Shown here: positions 46,051-54,575 of the stretch, one piece after another
Numbering within the stretch: position 1 is the first letter of the stretch
Layout of the letters: the number at the start of each line of letters is the position of its first letter
The notes under the pieces: generated by a model
What the model saw: the letters and a program-made list of their open reading frames with translations, nothing else
What the model was told of the DNA's origin: nothing
Database searches by the model: none
Assembly: GCF_900112695.1 (NCBI RefSeq)
Contig: NZ_FOMT01000004.1
Location: 496,001 to 560,000 of the forward strand
Direction of reading: 5' to 3'
DNA: 64,000 nucleotides
Source of the DNA: Paenibacillus catalpae
Lineage (GTDB): Bacteria; Bacillota; Bacilli; Paenibacillales; Paenibacillaceae
Translations under genes and position numbers: made by a program

Positions 46051-47145
46051 CTACACTAGCACCCCATCAAACATTCTTCTGCTGCCTTCTTCCGAGCGGA
46101 CTTTCGCCATATCGTATTTCACCATAATGCTAACTAGCTCTTCGAAGGATGTCTTCGTTGGGTTCCAGCCTAATAATGTTCTTGCCTTGGTTGGATCGCC
46201 GAGCAATTGCTCCACTTCTGCCGGTCTGAAGAATGTAGGATCTACTTCAACAATCACTTCACCTGTAGCTTTGTTAATGCCTTTCTCGTCTACACCCTCA
46301 CCTTGCCATTCGATATTGACTCCTACATGCTTAAATGCAAGCTCCACAAACTCACGGACCGAGTGCATTTCACCTGTAGCAATAACAAAGTCTTCTGGCT
46401 TATCGTGCTGCAAAATCAGCCACATGCATTCTACATAATCTCTTGCATAACCCCAGTCACGCAAGGAATCCAGATTACCAAGCATCAGCTTCTGTTGTTT
46501 GCCTTGCGCAATACGAGCTGCGGCAAGAGTGATTTTACGGGTAACAAACGTCTCGCCGCGGCGTTCCGACTCATGGTTGAACAGAATGCCGTTAACCGCG
46601 AACATATTATAGGATTCACGATAGTTCTTCGTAATCCAGAAGCCATAAATCTTCGCTACGCCATATGGAGAGCGTGGATAAAATGGAGTTGTTTCTTTCT
46701 GAGGGACTTCTTGGACTTTGCCGTACAATTCAGAAGTGGATGCTTGATATACACGGGTTTTGTCTGTCAGACCCAGAACTTTAACCGCTTCAAGGATATT
46801 TAATGTGCCTTTGCCATCGACATCCAAGGTGTAACCAGGCATATCAAAGGAAACACGTACATGCGATTGTGCTGCGAGGTTATAAATCTCATCCGGTTGA
46901 ATTTCACTAATCAAGCGGGTGATGTTAAGTGCATCGGTGACATCACCATAATGAAGATGGAAGTTACTATTATTCAGAATTGCTCTAGCTTCTTCTTCTG
47001 TCAGAAGATCTTCCAGACGCTCCTGGTTGTAGGACGAGCTGCGGCGGATAACACCGTGAACTTCATAACCCTTCTCCAATAGGAACTCTGCCAAATAAGA
47101 ACCGTCTTGTCCTGTTACACCTGTAATCAACGCGCGTTTAGCCAT
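46051..47145 (-). CDS. gmd: GDP-mannose 4,6-dehydratase
   Basis: 364 aa, normal length. The Rossmann motif ALITGVTGQDGSYLAEFLLEKGYEV binds NADP. The SDR catalytic Tyr-Lys motif is seen as YPRSPYGVAK, and FNHESERRGETFVTRK is a gmd hallmark. It converts GDP-mannose to GDP-4-keto-6-deoxymannose, the substrate for the fcl product. The ATG at 47145 has GAGGAGTGG upstream. Confidence 0.96.
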   Translation of the reverse strand: MAKRALITGVTGQDGSYLAEFLLEKGYEVHGVIRRSSSYNQERLEDLLTEEEARAILNNSNFHLHYGDVTDALNITRLISEIQPDEIYNLAAQSHVRVSFDMPGYTLDVDGKGTLNILEAVKVLGLTDKTRVYQASTSELYGKVQEVPQKETTPFYPRSPYGVAKIYGFWITKNYRESYNMFAVNGILFNHESERRGETFVTRKITLAAARIAQGKQQKLMLGNLDSLRDWGYARDYVECMWLILQHDKPEDFVIATGEMHSVREFVELAFKHVGVNIEWQGEGVDEKGINKATGEVIVEVDPTFFRPAEVEQLLGDPTKARTLLGWNPTKTSFEELVSIMVKYDMAKVRSEEGSRRMFDGVLV

Positions 47146-47177
47146 GGTTTCCACTCCTCTATTCTCTCTACTTAATA

Positions 47178-48116
47178 TTATTGTCGTACCAAATATTCAT
47201 TCTGAAAGGTTTCGTAAACAGCCTTAATACCGTCTTCCAACGGAATCGTCGCTTTCCAGCCAAGACCGTTAATCTTTGTTACATCAACCAGTTTCCGTGG
47301 GGTGCCATCCGGAGCAGAAGTATTAAAGACTACTTCTCCTTCATAGCCAACTACATCTTTAATAAGATAAGCCAGCTCTTTAATCGAGATATCTTCACCA
47401 ACACCAATATTGACGATTTCGTTCTCTTCGTACGTATTCATCAGGAAGAGACAAGCATCGGCCAGATCATCGGAGTGAAGGAATTCTCTGCGGGGTGTTC
47501 CTGTTCCCCATACCTCAACTTCAGGGGATTGATTGATTTTCGCTTCATGGAACTTGCGAATTAACGCAGGAAGGACATGTGAAGTCTTGAGATCAAAGTT
47601 ATCGTTAGGTCCATACATATTGGTTGGCATAACCGAAATGTATTTCGTTCCGTATTGGCGGTTATAGGATTGGCACATCGTAATGCCGGCAATCTTCGCG
47701 ATTGCATAAGGTTCATTCGTTGGTTCAAGAACGCCGGTCAGTAAATATTCTTCCTTCATCGGCTGAGGGGCGAACTTCGGATAGATACAAGTCGAGCCCA
47801 GGAACAACAGCTTCTTCACGTTGTTGCGGTATGCCGCATCAATAACGTTCGTCTGAATCAGGATATTGTCGCGGATGAAATCAGCCGGGTACTCGTTGTT
47901 TGCTACTATACCTCCGACCTTCGCTGCTGCCAGGAATACATACTCAATGCCCTCTTCCTCGAAGAAAGAAAGAACCCGATCTCTGCTCAGCAGATCGAGT
48001 TCAGCACGGGTGCGGTAGACCAGATTCGTATATCCCTTCTCCTCTAGAGCTCTCAGAATAGCTGAACCTACCAGCCCTCTGTGTCCTGCTACAAAAATTT
48101 TCGAATTGAGTTCCAT
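47178..48116 (-). CDS. fcl: GDP-L-fucose synthase
   Basis: 312 aa. The N-terminal FVAGHRGLVGSAILRAL binds NADPH. LGSTCIYPKFAPQPMKEEYLLTG and PYAIAKIAG contain the Ser-Tyr-Lys catalytic triad, and PTNMYGPNDNFD is a further family block. It epimerises and reduces GDP-4-keto-6-deoxymannose to GDP-L-fucose. With manC and gmd it completes a fucose route, so the polymer very likely contains fucose. Confidence 0.95.
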   Translation of the reverse strand: MELNSKIFVAGHRGLVGSAILRALEEKGYTNLVYRTRAELDLLSRDRVLSFFEEEGIEYVFLAAAKVGGIVANNEYPADFIRDNILIQTNVIDAAYRNNVKKLLFLGSTCIYPKFAPQPMKEEYLLTGVLEPTNEPYAIAKIAGITMCQSYNRQYGTKYISVMPTNMYGPNDNFDLKTSHVLPALIRKFHEAKINQSPEVEVWGTGTPRREFLHSDDLADACLFLMNTYEENEIVNIGVGEDISIKELAYLIKDVVGYEGEVVFNTSAPDGTPRKLVDVTKINGLGWKATIPLEDGIKAVYETFQNEYLVRQ

Positions 48117-48136
48117 TCTCTATCCACTCCTTCTCT

Positions 48137-48838
48137 CTAATACGCGTCGTCTGATCCAACCATGGCCTTTGCTGTCTTCGCAAGGATCTTCAGATCAAAC
48201 CACACATTTCGTTTCTCTATATACTCAAGATCCAGCTCCACCATTTCACTAAAGCTCAGCTCATTCCGGCCGCTAACTTGCCACAGTCCGGTACAGCCTG
48301 GCTTCACGCGAAGGCGGAGTTTATCGTAGCTGCTATATTCTGCAACCTCTCTTGGGAGAGGCGGCCTGGGACCAACCAATGACATATTGCCGCGAACGAC
48401 ATTCCACAATTGCGGGAGCTCATCTATACTTGTGCGGCGTATAAATCTTCCGATAGCTGTGATTCTTGGGTCATGTTTCATTTTGAACATGTGACCTTCT
48501 ATCTCATTCTTATGTAAGAGCTCTGTCAATAAGTCCTCTGCATTCGGAACCATAGACCGAAATTTATACATTCGGAAAAGTTTTTCATTGATTCCAACCC
48601 GGTTCTGATAGAAAAAGACCGGAGCTTTCGGATTCTCTAATTTAATTAGAAGCGCTACAGTGAGCAGTAGCGGTGATAATAGTATAAGTCCAATCGCGGC
48701 ACCAACCAGATCCATCATGCGCTTAACCATCAGATAAGTACGTTTGGAATTTCTGGTCTGGGCTTGTGCTTTATTAACCAATGTTAAATGGCCGTCTATG
48801 GTCATCTCGGATTCTTTCCGAAGAGGCGATAACGCCAT
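48137..48838 (-). CDS. Initiating sugar transferase (polyisoprenyl-phosphate hexose-1-phosphate transferase)
   Basis: 233 aa. A single hydrophobic hairpin (about 45-70, DLVGAAIGLILLSPLLLTVALLI) precedes the Bac_transf catalytic domain. Conserved blocks are MYKFRSMVPNAE, RRTSIDELPQLWNVVRGNMSLVGPRP and PGCTGLWQVSGR. It loads the first sugar-1-phosphate onto undecaprenyl phosphate. It has only the C-terminal catalytic half of WbaP. It lies between galU and fcl. Confidence 0.94.
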   Translation of the reverse strand: MALSPLRKESEMTIDGHLTLVNKAQAQTRNSKRTYLMVKRMMDLVGAAIGLILLSPLLLTVALLIKLENPKAPVFFYQNRVGINEKLFRMYKFRSMVPNAEDLLTELLHKNEIEGHMFKMKHDPRITAIGRFIRRTSIDELPQLWNVVRGNMSLVGPRPPLPREVAEYSSYDKLRLRVKPGCTGLWQVSGRNELSFSEMVELDLEYIEKRNVWFDLKILAKTAKAMVGSDDAY

Positions 48839-48855
48839 ATTGCATTCTCCCCCGT

Positions 48856-49743
48856 TTAATTAGATTTAAAAATAAGCTCTCTCTCTAAAATCTCTCTCAT
48901 CGCTTCAAGCAGCGGTCCCTTGAGCGACTCGTTCCGCAGGGCAAAATCAAGTGTTGTTGTAATAAAACCTAACTTCTCCCCAACATCGAATCGTTTGCCT
49001 TCGAATTCATAAGCGTAGACACCCTGAGATTCATTCAGCTTCTGAATGGCATCGGTTAATTGAATCTCGCCGCCAGCGCCCTTCTCCTGCTTCGACAAGA
49101 ATTTGAAAATATCCGGAGTCAGAACATAACGGCCCATAATAGCAAGATTCGATGCTGTCGTTCCTGGAGCCGGCTTCTCGATAAAACGGTCAACCATACT
49201 TAATAGCCCGTTCTTCTCGCTATATTCCACAATGCCGTAACGCTCGGTCTCATTCATTGGTACCGGCTTTACGCCTATAACCGATTTACCGGTGTGCTCG
49301 AATTGTTCCATCAGCTGCCTTGTACATGGAATCCGGGAGTCCACAATGTCATCGCCAAGCAGTACAGCAAATGGCTCATCCCCGATAAAATTCCGCGCAC
49401 ACCATACGGCATGACCGAGACCTTTTGCTTCCTTTTGCCGGATGTAATGAATCTCGACTCTTGAAGATTTCTGAACTTCATCCAGCAGCTTAAGCTTGCC
49501 CTTCTCCATCAGATTGTGCTCAAGCTCAAATGCGCTGTCGAAGTGATCTTCGATTGCACGCTTGCCTTTGCCGGTCACGATAATAATGTCCTCGATTCCG
49601 GATGCAACGGCCTCTTCCACGATGTACTGAATGGTCGGCTTGTCTACAATTGGCAGCATTTCCTTCGGCATGGCTTTGGTCGCGGGCAGGAAACGGGTTC
49701 CAAGGCCTGCGGCCGGGATAATCGCCTTCTTAACTTTTATCAT
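48856..49743 (-). CDS. galU: UTP-glucose-1-phosphate uridylyltransferase
   Basis: 295 aa, the usual length for GalU/GtaB. Motifs are AIIPAAGLGTRFLPATKAMPKEMLPIVDKP, with EAVASGIEDIIIVTGKGKRAIEDHFD and VLLGDDIVD further on. It makes UDP-glucose, which ugd oxidises to UDP-glucuronate. It is the first enzyme gene after the BY-kinase, separated by a 279-base leader that holds the EAR-like RNA and a hairpin. Confidence 0.96.
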   Translation of the reverse strand: MIKVKKAIIPAAGLGTRFLPATKAMPKEMLPIVDKPTIQYIVEEAVASGIEDIIIVTGKGKRAIEDHFDSAFELEHNLMEKGKLKLLDEVQKSSRVEIHYIRQKEAKGLGHAVWCARNFIGDEPFAVLLGDDIVDSRIPCTRQLMEQFEHTGKSVIGVKPVPMNETERYGIVEYSEKNGLLSMVDRFIEKPAPGTTASNLAIMGRYVLTPDIFKFLSKQEKGAGGEIQLTDAIQKLNESQGVYAYEFEGKRFDVGEKLGFITTTLDFALRNESLKGPLLEAMREILERELIFKSN

Positions 49744-49829
49744 GTTTTTGTTCCCTCTCTTTTCTTTCTTCTCTCTCTATTTGTCTATGTATGTTGGTAT
49801 TGATTGGATAAACATCATGTATAAATATA

Positions 49830-49866
49830 CGAGCTATGTCTTCCTTCGGCAGAAAAACATAGCTCG
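49830..49866 (-). terminator. Attenuator-like hairpin upstream of galU
   Basis: A perfect 10-bp stem, CGAGCTATGT / ACATAGCTCG. On the minus strand a U-rich but broken run follows (TATATTTAT). It sits downstream of the EAR-like RNA and upstream of galU, where an intrinsic terminator would need antitermination. Confidence 0.55.
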
Positions 49867-49884
49867 AACATTTAGTTATGAATA

Positions 49885-50012
49885 TAGGGGCATTAAACCC
49901 CTCCTCACATCACACCCTTGGCAATAATGCCTAAGGTCGCTAAGACCCACAGCGTGATCGAGTGCCTGCAGTGATAAAGGTGCAGCAGACTTTACCTTGA
50001 GCGATTGTTGTA
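49885..50012 (-). ncRNA. EAR (epsC)-like antitermination RNA in the exopolysaccharide operon, candidate
   Basis: On the minus strand the 128-base segment folds into several helices. GAGCG/CGCTC forms a hairpin next to the cpsD stop. ATCAC/GTGAT (49954-49958 with 49909-49913) closes a domain that contains GGTC/GACC and GGC/GCC hairpins. A GGGG/CCCC hairpin ends it. In B. subtilis the EAR RNA lies in the same place, after the second (BY-kinase) gene and before the third gene of the eps operon, and drives processive antitermination. I identify it by position and fold, not by an alignment to the Rfam model. It is transcribed inside the operon. Confidence 0.55.
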
Positions 50013-50022
50013 GCCGCTCTTC

Positions 50023-50715
50023 CTACTTCACATCAGCACTATAGTAATAGTAGTAAGCTTCTTCATTGGAACGCCGCTTGACGTTATTCAGCACAACACC
50101 AAGAATGCGGGCATTCACGTTCTGCAGATTTTGAATCGCCTTCTGTGCGAATTGGCGTTTCACTCTGCCTTGATCCACGACCAGGACAACACCATCACTC
50201 TTGGTTGCCGCAATTTGCGCATCCGTTACAGCGAGCAGCGGCGGCGTATCCACAAGGACAATATCATACATGGTGCGAAGCTCATCCAGCAGAGCTGTCA
50301 TCCGCTTCGATGCCAGCATCTCTGCCGGATTTGGCGGAATCGGTCCCGCTGTAATAACATCCATGTTCGGAATATCCGTTGACTGGATAACTTCTTGCAA
50401 TGTACTTTGCTGCGAAATCACCGAGGACAAACCAAACCGGTTCGAAATCTGGAACGTCTTATGTGCCGTTGGTTTACGCATATCCGCATCAATCAGAACA
50501 ACCTTGCGGTCGGATTGGCTATAGGTAACGGCCAGATTTGCGATTGTTGTAGACTTGCCTTCACCTGGTCCCGCAGACGATACCATAATGACCTGCAAAG
50601 CAGAGTCGATCGCCGCAAATTCAATATTCGTCCGAAGGGTACGATACGTCTCCGATACCGGCGAACGCGGGTTAACGACCGATATGAGCCTGCGTTTATT
50701 CTCCGACTGTGACAT
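50023..50715 (-). CDS. Bacterial tyrosine kinase (CpsD/CapB/EpsB family)
   Basis: 230 aa. Walker A is SAGPGEGKST (about 47-56), Walker A' KVVLIDADMRKP (71-82) and Walker B DIVLVDTPP (151-159). Five tyrosines in a row (221-225) in the C-terminal tail are the autophosphorylation cluster. It acts with the membrane-bound Wzz-type activator encoded just upstream to control chain length and export. I chose the ATG at 50715 with GGGGGGA upstream; it overlaps the wzz gene by 20 bases. The usual partner tyrosine phosphatase gene is not in the window. Confidence 0.93.
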   Translation of the reverse strand: MSQSENKRRLISVVNPRSPVSETYRTLRTNIEFAAIDSALQVIMVSSAGPGEGKSTTIANLAVTYSQSDRKVVLIDADMRKPTAHKTFQISNRFGLSSVISQQSTLQEVIQSTDIPNMDVITAGPIPPNPAEMLASKRMTALLDELRTMYDIVLVDTPPLLAVTDAQIAATKSDGVVLVVDQGRVKRQFAQKAIQNLQNVNARILGVVLNNVKRRSNEEAYYYYYSADVK

Positions 50716-51457
50716 TCTCGAGTCCCCCCGCTTTCTGTCTGCCTTGTACTCTACTTCCCGTTTGGAATTCACTCGCCTCAACTCTGGCAACCATCGCAAG
50801 TGTAGCCTGACCCAGGTAACGCTCCACATCCGCTTCCGTTTTAATCGTGTCATCCATATATTCCAACAGGAACGCAATGCCGACCGAGATCATAAGGGAA
50901 ACAATAAAAGCGATGATGATATTCAGCGTGACATTTGGTGATATTGGCGCCGGCTGATCGTCCAGCGGCGCTTCATTCAAGATGGATACGTTCTCGACCT
51001 GGAAGATATTCGGAATTTCTTCTTGAAAGACAATTGAGATCGCATTCACGATCTTCGCAGCCTGAGGGTAAGACACATCCTCTACAGCGAGTGTCATGAC
51101 TTGCGTATCATTCACGGAACTTACCTTAATCTTCTTGGCCAGTTCCTTGGCGGATAAGCCCAGCTGTGGATACTTCTCTGCTACCTTGCCAAGAATAGCC
51201 GGTGTCTTAATCACTTCTTTATAGGTTTCTATCATCTTGATGTTGGAGTTAATAGCATTGATATCAAGTGCTCCGACAGACAGCGATTCACTAGTCCGGT
51301 TCACGACAATCTTCGTCGATGCCTCATAGATCGGATCCTTGAACAGCTTGGTATATACACCAGCTGCTATTGTGCATACCAATACGAAAATAACGATAAG
51401 CACCAGTCTCTTCCTCACGATAAGGAAGTACTCTCTTAAATCTAGTTCTTCAGACAC
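50696..51457 (-). CDS. Wzz/CapA-type polysaccharide co-polymerase, BY-kinase activator
   Basis: 253 aa. Two membrane helices (about 15-35, ending near AAGVYTK, and about 175-195) flank an extracellular helical domain. The N-terminal Wzz motif LREYFLIVRKRLVLIV and the Pro-rich segment before the second helix (PAPISPNVTLNIIIAF) are typical. The cytoplasmic tail binds and activates the kinase CpsD. It is the first gene of the exopolysaccharide operon. Confidence 0.92.
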   Translation of the reverse strand: MSEELDLREYFLIVRKRLVLIVIFVLVCTIAAGVYTKLFKDPIYEASTKIVVNRTSESLSVGALDINAINSNIKMIETYKEVIKTPAILGKVAEKYPQLGLSAKELAKKIKVSSVNDTQVMTLAVEDVSYPQAAKIVNAISIVFQEEIPNIFQVENVSILNEAPLDDQPAPISPNVTLNIIIAFIVSLMISVGIAFLLEYMDDTIKTEADVERYLGQATLAMVARVEASEFQTGSRVQGRQKAGGLENVTVGE

Positions 51458-51562
51458 TATTAACCTCCTCCTGATTGCCCAGTTGCCTATTCAATTGTAA
51501 TACGATAGTCCCATTGTTTGTAGACAAAAATTGTAAATAAACCAACATTTTCTATTATTTAG

Positions 51563-51607
51563 CGAAAAAATACCTTCCTCCCAACTACTGCACATGAGAG
51601 GAAGGTA
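51563..51607 (-). terminator. Terminator of the SLH protein gene
   Basis: Stem ACCTTCCTC / GAGGAAGGT with a 17-base loop. On the minus strand ATTTTTTCGC follows. It separates the SLH gene from the exopolysaccharide operon. Confidence 0.8.
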
Positions 51608-51621
51608 GAAAGTCCTATTTA

Positions 51622-53766
51622 TTACTTAAAGTTAACCGCACGGTAGATCATAACTGCCGCTTCCGCACGTGTTGCCGATGCATTCGGCGAGAATTTGCCG
51701 TTGTTCCCAATGACGATTTCGTTCTTAGAAGCGAATGCTACGCCAGCTTTCAACGCTGCGCCGATCGAGCTTGCATCCTTGAAGTTCGCCAGTGCTGCAT
51801 TCACATCAGCTACATCTTGAGCGCCTTTTGTTATTTTCAATGCACGAGCGATCATAGTTGCCATCTCTGCACGAGTAATTTGAGCGTTAGGGTCGAACTT
51901 CGTAGCCGAACGGCCTTGGATAATGCCAAGCTTAGCCGCTGCACCGATGTAAGGTGCGGACCAGTCTGTATCTTTCACGTCTGCAAAGTTTTCTGTCGCC
52001 AGGCTGTTATCCAGATCAAGTGCACGAGTAAGCATTTTCGCGAACTCTGCACGAGTTACGTTATCTTTCGGAGCAAATACGCCGGCTTTCTTGCCTTCAA
52101 TTGCACCTTTCGCTGCGATAACCTGGATTGCACGGCCAGCCCATGCTTCAACCGATTTGATATCTGTAAACGTTACTTTGTTCTCTACAACAACATAGGA
52201 AGAGAATGTGTCACGTTGCTCAACGATTGTGTTGCCTCGGATGGAACCGCCTTGGAAGACAAGCTTGCCGTCAACGATCTTAGCAAGCGACAACAGCTCC
52301 TTGTCAACGCCATCTACGTTACCAAGCGGAACGCTAACGATGATTGGTTGCGCGAACGATGTAACCGCTTTTCCGCCAATTGCTAGACCAAAGCTGTATA
52401 CATCGGAAGCCGCTTGAAGGCCGCCAGTTGTTGTGGAATCTGCTTTGGATTTGTTGATTTTGAAATCAACTGCGCCATTGAATTGACCGCCAACCGGAAG
52501 CGTAGCGCTCAGGCCGCTTACTGTCAGGTTAATACCGCTAAGACCTGCTTTGATTGCTTCTTGGATAACGGCATTGTTCAGACCAATGTTCACATCGTTC
52601 TGAGCTACGTTACCAAGGTTAATGTTCAGAACAACCGGAGGTACAGGCACGCCTGCAGCCAGTTCTTTCACGTTCTTCAGGATCTCGCCGATACCCGCGA
52701 TTGCAGACAGTACAGATGAACCGCTAACTTGCAGAGCAGCTTGACCGTTCGATACTGTTACATTGCTGGACAGATCGAAGTTCGACAGCTTCGTTACCAA
52801 GGTTTGTGCTTGTTGAATCGCTTGCGCGATCAGAGCCGCTTTCTCGGCATCTGTTGCTGCTGCCAGCTTCTTCTTGAAGTCATCGATGAAAGCTGTTACT
52901 TCTTTCGGAACTTCTACAGTAGTTTCTTCACCGCCGCCGATAGCGCCACCGCCAGGACCGCCAGTCGACTCGTTCATTTTCAGGTAAGCGCCGTAGAGAG
53001 CAGTAGCTGCTTTAATAACGACTGTGTTGTCTACTTTTTCTTGGGCACGCGACACTACCGTAGTCAGGTCCGCTTTTCCAATGCCATAAGCTTCAAAGAT
53101 ATCTTGAACTATAAGGCTTTCCGCCGACAAAGCTTCGAAAGCATCTTCAATCAGAGCAGCTCTTGCTTCTGCATCATTCAGGGCTGCCAGCAATTCAGCA
53201 GCGGACAATCCGTTCAGCAAACCAGCAACTTTCTCTTGCAAAGTGAAGAAGTACTCTGCAACATCATCAACGGTCAGGTCATCTACTTGCTGCGGCGTGA
53301 AGCCTGCGCCAACAGCCAGTTCAGCAAGAACGCTGCGGTATGCATCTTTATTACGGATAATTTCGAGTTCAGTCAGGTTCGGATCGTATGTAATCGAGAT
53401 TACATCAAGAACGAGGTCCTCAACCGCTTGTCTGTCCGTTCCATTAAACTCTGCACCAAGCTTAGTTGTTACTTTGCTTGTAATAGGTTGAGCAACATAT
53501 TTCAGATCGTCAGTGCCTAAACCTTGGATTACTGTGCGCAATGCTTGCACTTCATCAAGACCGCTTGTTGCAACAAGTGCCGCGCGCAGGTCGTTCACAT
53601 ATTCTACGATATCCGTGCTTGGGAATGCCGCTGTTGCAGCATAAGCCGTTGCATTAAAACCAAGTTTCTCTGCCAGTCCTTTGTTGCTGAGCGGAAGTCC
53701 TGCAAATGCGGTTGCCGCTACGCTTGCTGCGATAGTTGATACGATAAGCTTCTTTCTGATCGTCAT
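51622..53766 (-). CDS. S-layer homology (SLH) domain surface protein
   Basis: 714 aa. The N-terminus MTIRKKLIVSTIAASVAATAFA is a signal peptide. The middle region (about 45-520) is Ala-rich and partly helical, with no recognised domain; it includes a Gly-rich loop (GGPGGGAIGGGEE). Three SLH domains occupy about the last 180 residues, with ITRAEMATMIARAL, ATRAEAAVMIYRAV and VTRAEFAKMLTRAL. SLH domains bind pyruvylated secondary cell-wall polymers. Its position directly upstream of the exopolysaccharide operon may reflect surface assembly, but it has its own terminator. A TATAAT box (54031-54026, minus) suggests a long leader of about 250 bases. Confidence 0.9.
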   Translation of the reverse strand: MTIRKKLIVSTIAASVAATAFAGLPLSNKGLAEKLGFNATAYAATAAFPSTDIVEYVNDLRAALVATSGLDEVQALRTVIQGLGTDDLKYVAQPITSKVTTKLGAEFNGTDRQAVEDLVLDVISITYDPNLTELEIIRNKDAYRSVLAELAVGAGFTPQQVDDLTVDDVAEYFFTLQEKVAGLLNGLSAAELLAALNDAEARAALIEDAFEALSAESLIVQDIFEAYGIGKADLTTVVSRAQEKVDNTVVIKAATALYGAYLKMNESTGGPGGGAIGGGEETTVEVPKEVTAFIDDFKKKLAAATDAEKAALIAQAIQQAQTLVTKLSNFDLSSNVTVSNGQAALQVSGSSVLSAIAGIGEILKNVKELAAGVPVPPVVLNINLGNVAQNDVNIGLNNAVIQEAIKAGLSGINLTVSGLSATLPVGGQFNGAVDFKINKSKADSTTTGGLQAASDVYSFGLAIGGKAVTSFAQPIIVSVPLGNVDGVDKELLSLAKIVDGKLVFQGGSIRGNTIVEQRDTFSSYVVVENKVTFTDIKSVEAWAGRAIQVIAAKGAIEGKKAGVFAPKDNVTRAEFAKMLTRALDLDNSLATENFADVKDTDWSAPYIGAAAKLGIIQGRSATKFDPNAQITRAEMATMIARALKITKGAQDVADVNAALANFKDASSIGAALKAGVAFASKNEIVIGNNGKFSPNASATRAEAAVMIYRAVNFK

Positions 53767-54025
53767 CTCTGTTCACCTCATAGTTTGATAGTTAGACCTT
53801 ATGTAACCTTGTAACTCTGTATACCATAAAATGGTATATGTAGACACAAAATAACGTGGCATACCACTAGATCGATAGCTCTAACTCTCTAGTTGATTGC
53901 CAATTCGTTATCCAATTCTGCATATGGAATCCAATATTGGTGCATCCATCCATGGTTTTCCGTCCAGATCCTGTGCCTATATGCAATGCATTGCTAAAAT
54001 GTACCTAGGAAAATACTTGATGCTC

Positions 54026-54031
54026 ATTATA
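54026..54031 (-). promoter_or_regulatory. Candidate -10 box for the SLH protein gene
   Basis: Minus-strand TATAAT, about 260 bases upstream of the SLH start. A matching -35 box is weak, so the call is tentative. The long leader it implies (53767-54018) shows no further recognised element. Confidence 0.35.
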
Positions 54032-54199
54032 GCAGAATAGACCAATAGAATCAGCAGTTTCGCAATCTTTCTCATCATTCGACAAAAAATGATCTAATGG
54101 TACTAAATTGTCGGGATAAATTCCCAAAATGATAGCGTTTTCAGTCGATATTTAACGCTGGAAATTATATTTCCTGTGAAAATTCGACAAATGATAAAC

Positions 54200-54265
54200 C
54201 GTGCCCTCAGCCTACTCAGAGGTCCTATCCCAAATGAAATAGGGACCTGGTTGTCCCCCGGCACG
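54200..54265. ncRNA. Candidate structured RNA element in the SLH/FN3 divergent region
   Basis: CGTGCC (54200-54205) pairs with GGCACG (54260-54265) as a closing stem. Inside, CCTC/GAGG makes a short hairpin, and GGTCCTAT pairs with ATAGGGACC (one bulge) as a longer one, giving a three-way-junction shape. No known riboswitch consensus matches to my knowledge. The strand cannot be decided. Confidence 0.4.
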
Positions 54266-54329
54266 AATATAACAGTAATTGTTAAACATTAATTGTATTA
54301 CTTCTTACATTCAAGGAATGATCCGTCTG

Positions 54330-54450
54330 AGGGTAATAAAGCTATGTATTTGATATCTGTATCCATGCTATCCTGTCAATCGCTTATCTCGAAGGAGTCT
54401 CCTCCATAAATATTCCTGTATACATAAAACCTATTAATGTTTATTACCCT
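54330..54450. repeat. Distant inverted repeat in the SLH/FN3 intergenic region
   Basis: AGGGTAATAAA (54330-54340) and TTTATTACCCT (54440-54450) are perfect reverse complements 99 bases apart. Function unknown. The remaining parts of 53767-54575 show no gene. Confidence 0.5.
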
Positions 54451-54507
54451 TAAGTCCGTATGAGCAGGCTATGATTAAACTCTCCTTCAGCAGCACTTTT
54501 ACCATAC

Positions 54508-54537
54508 TTTACTAATAATTGATGGATAACCTATAAT
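54508..54537 (+). promoter_or_regulatory. Candidate sigma-A promoter of the fibronectin-repeat gene
   Basis: TATAAT at 54532-54537 with a partial -35 (TTTACT at 54508) at 18-base spacing, placing the start of transcription about 30 bases before the ATG at 54576. Confidence 0.45.
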
Positions 54538-54575
54538 ATTAGCGAATCTATCATCTATCTATTGAGGAGTGTCAA

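Noticed and set aside
49885..49912. Five-codon leader peptide (ATG after AGGAGGGG)
   Set aside because: The same bases form the GGGG/CCCC hairpin of the EAR-like RNA, and a five-codon frame is not evidence of a peptide.
54200..54265. Known riboswitch (c-di-GMP, c-di-AMP, guanidine, SAM)
   Set aside because: The closing stem and hairpins are present, but the conserved loop bases of these riboswitch classes are not.
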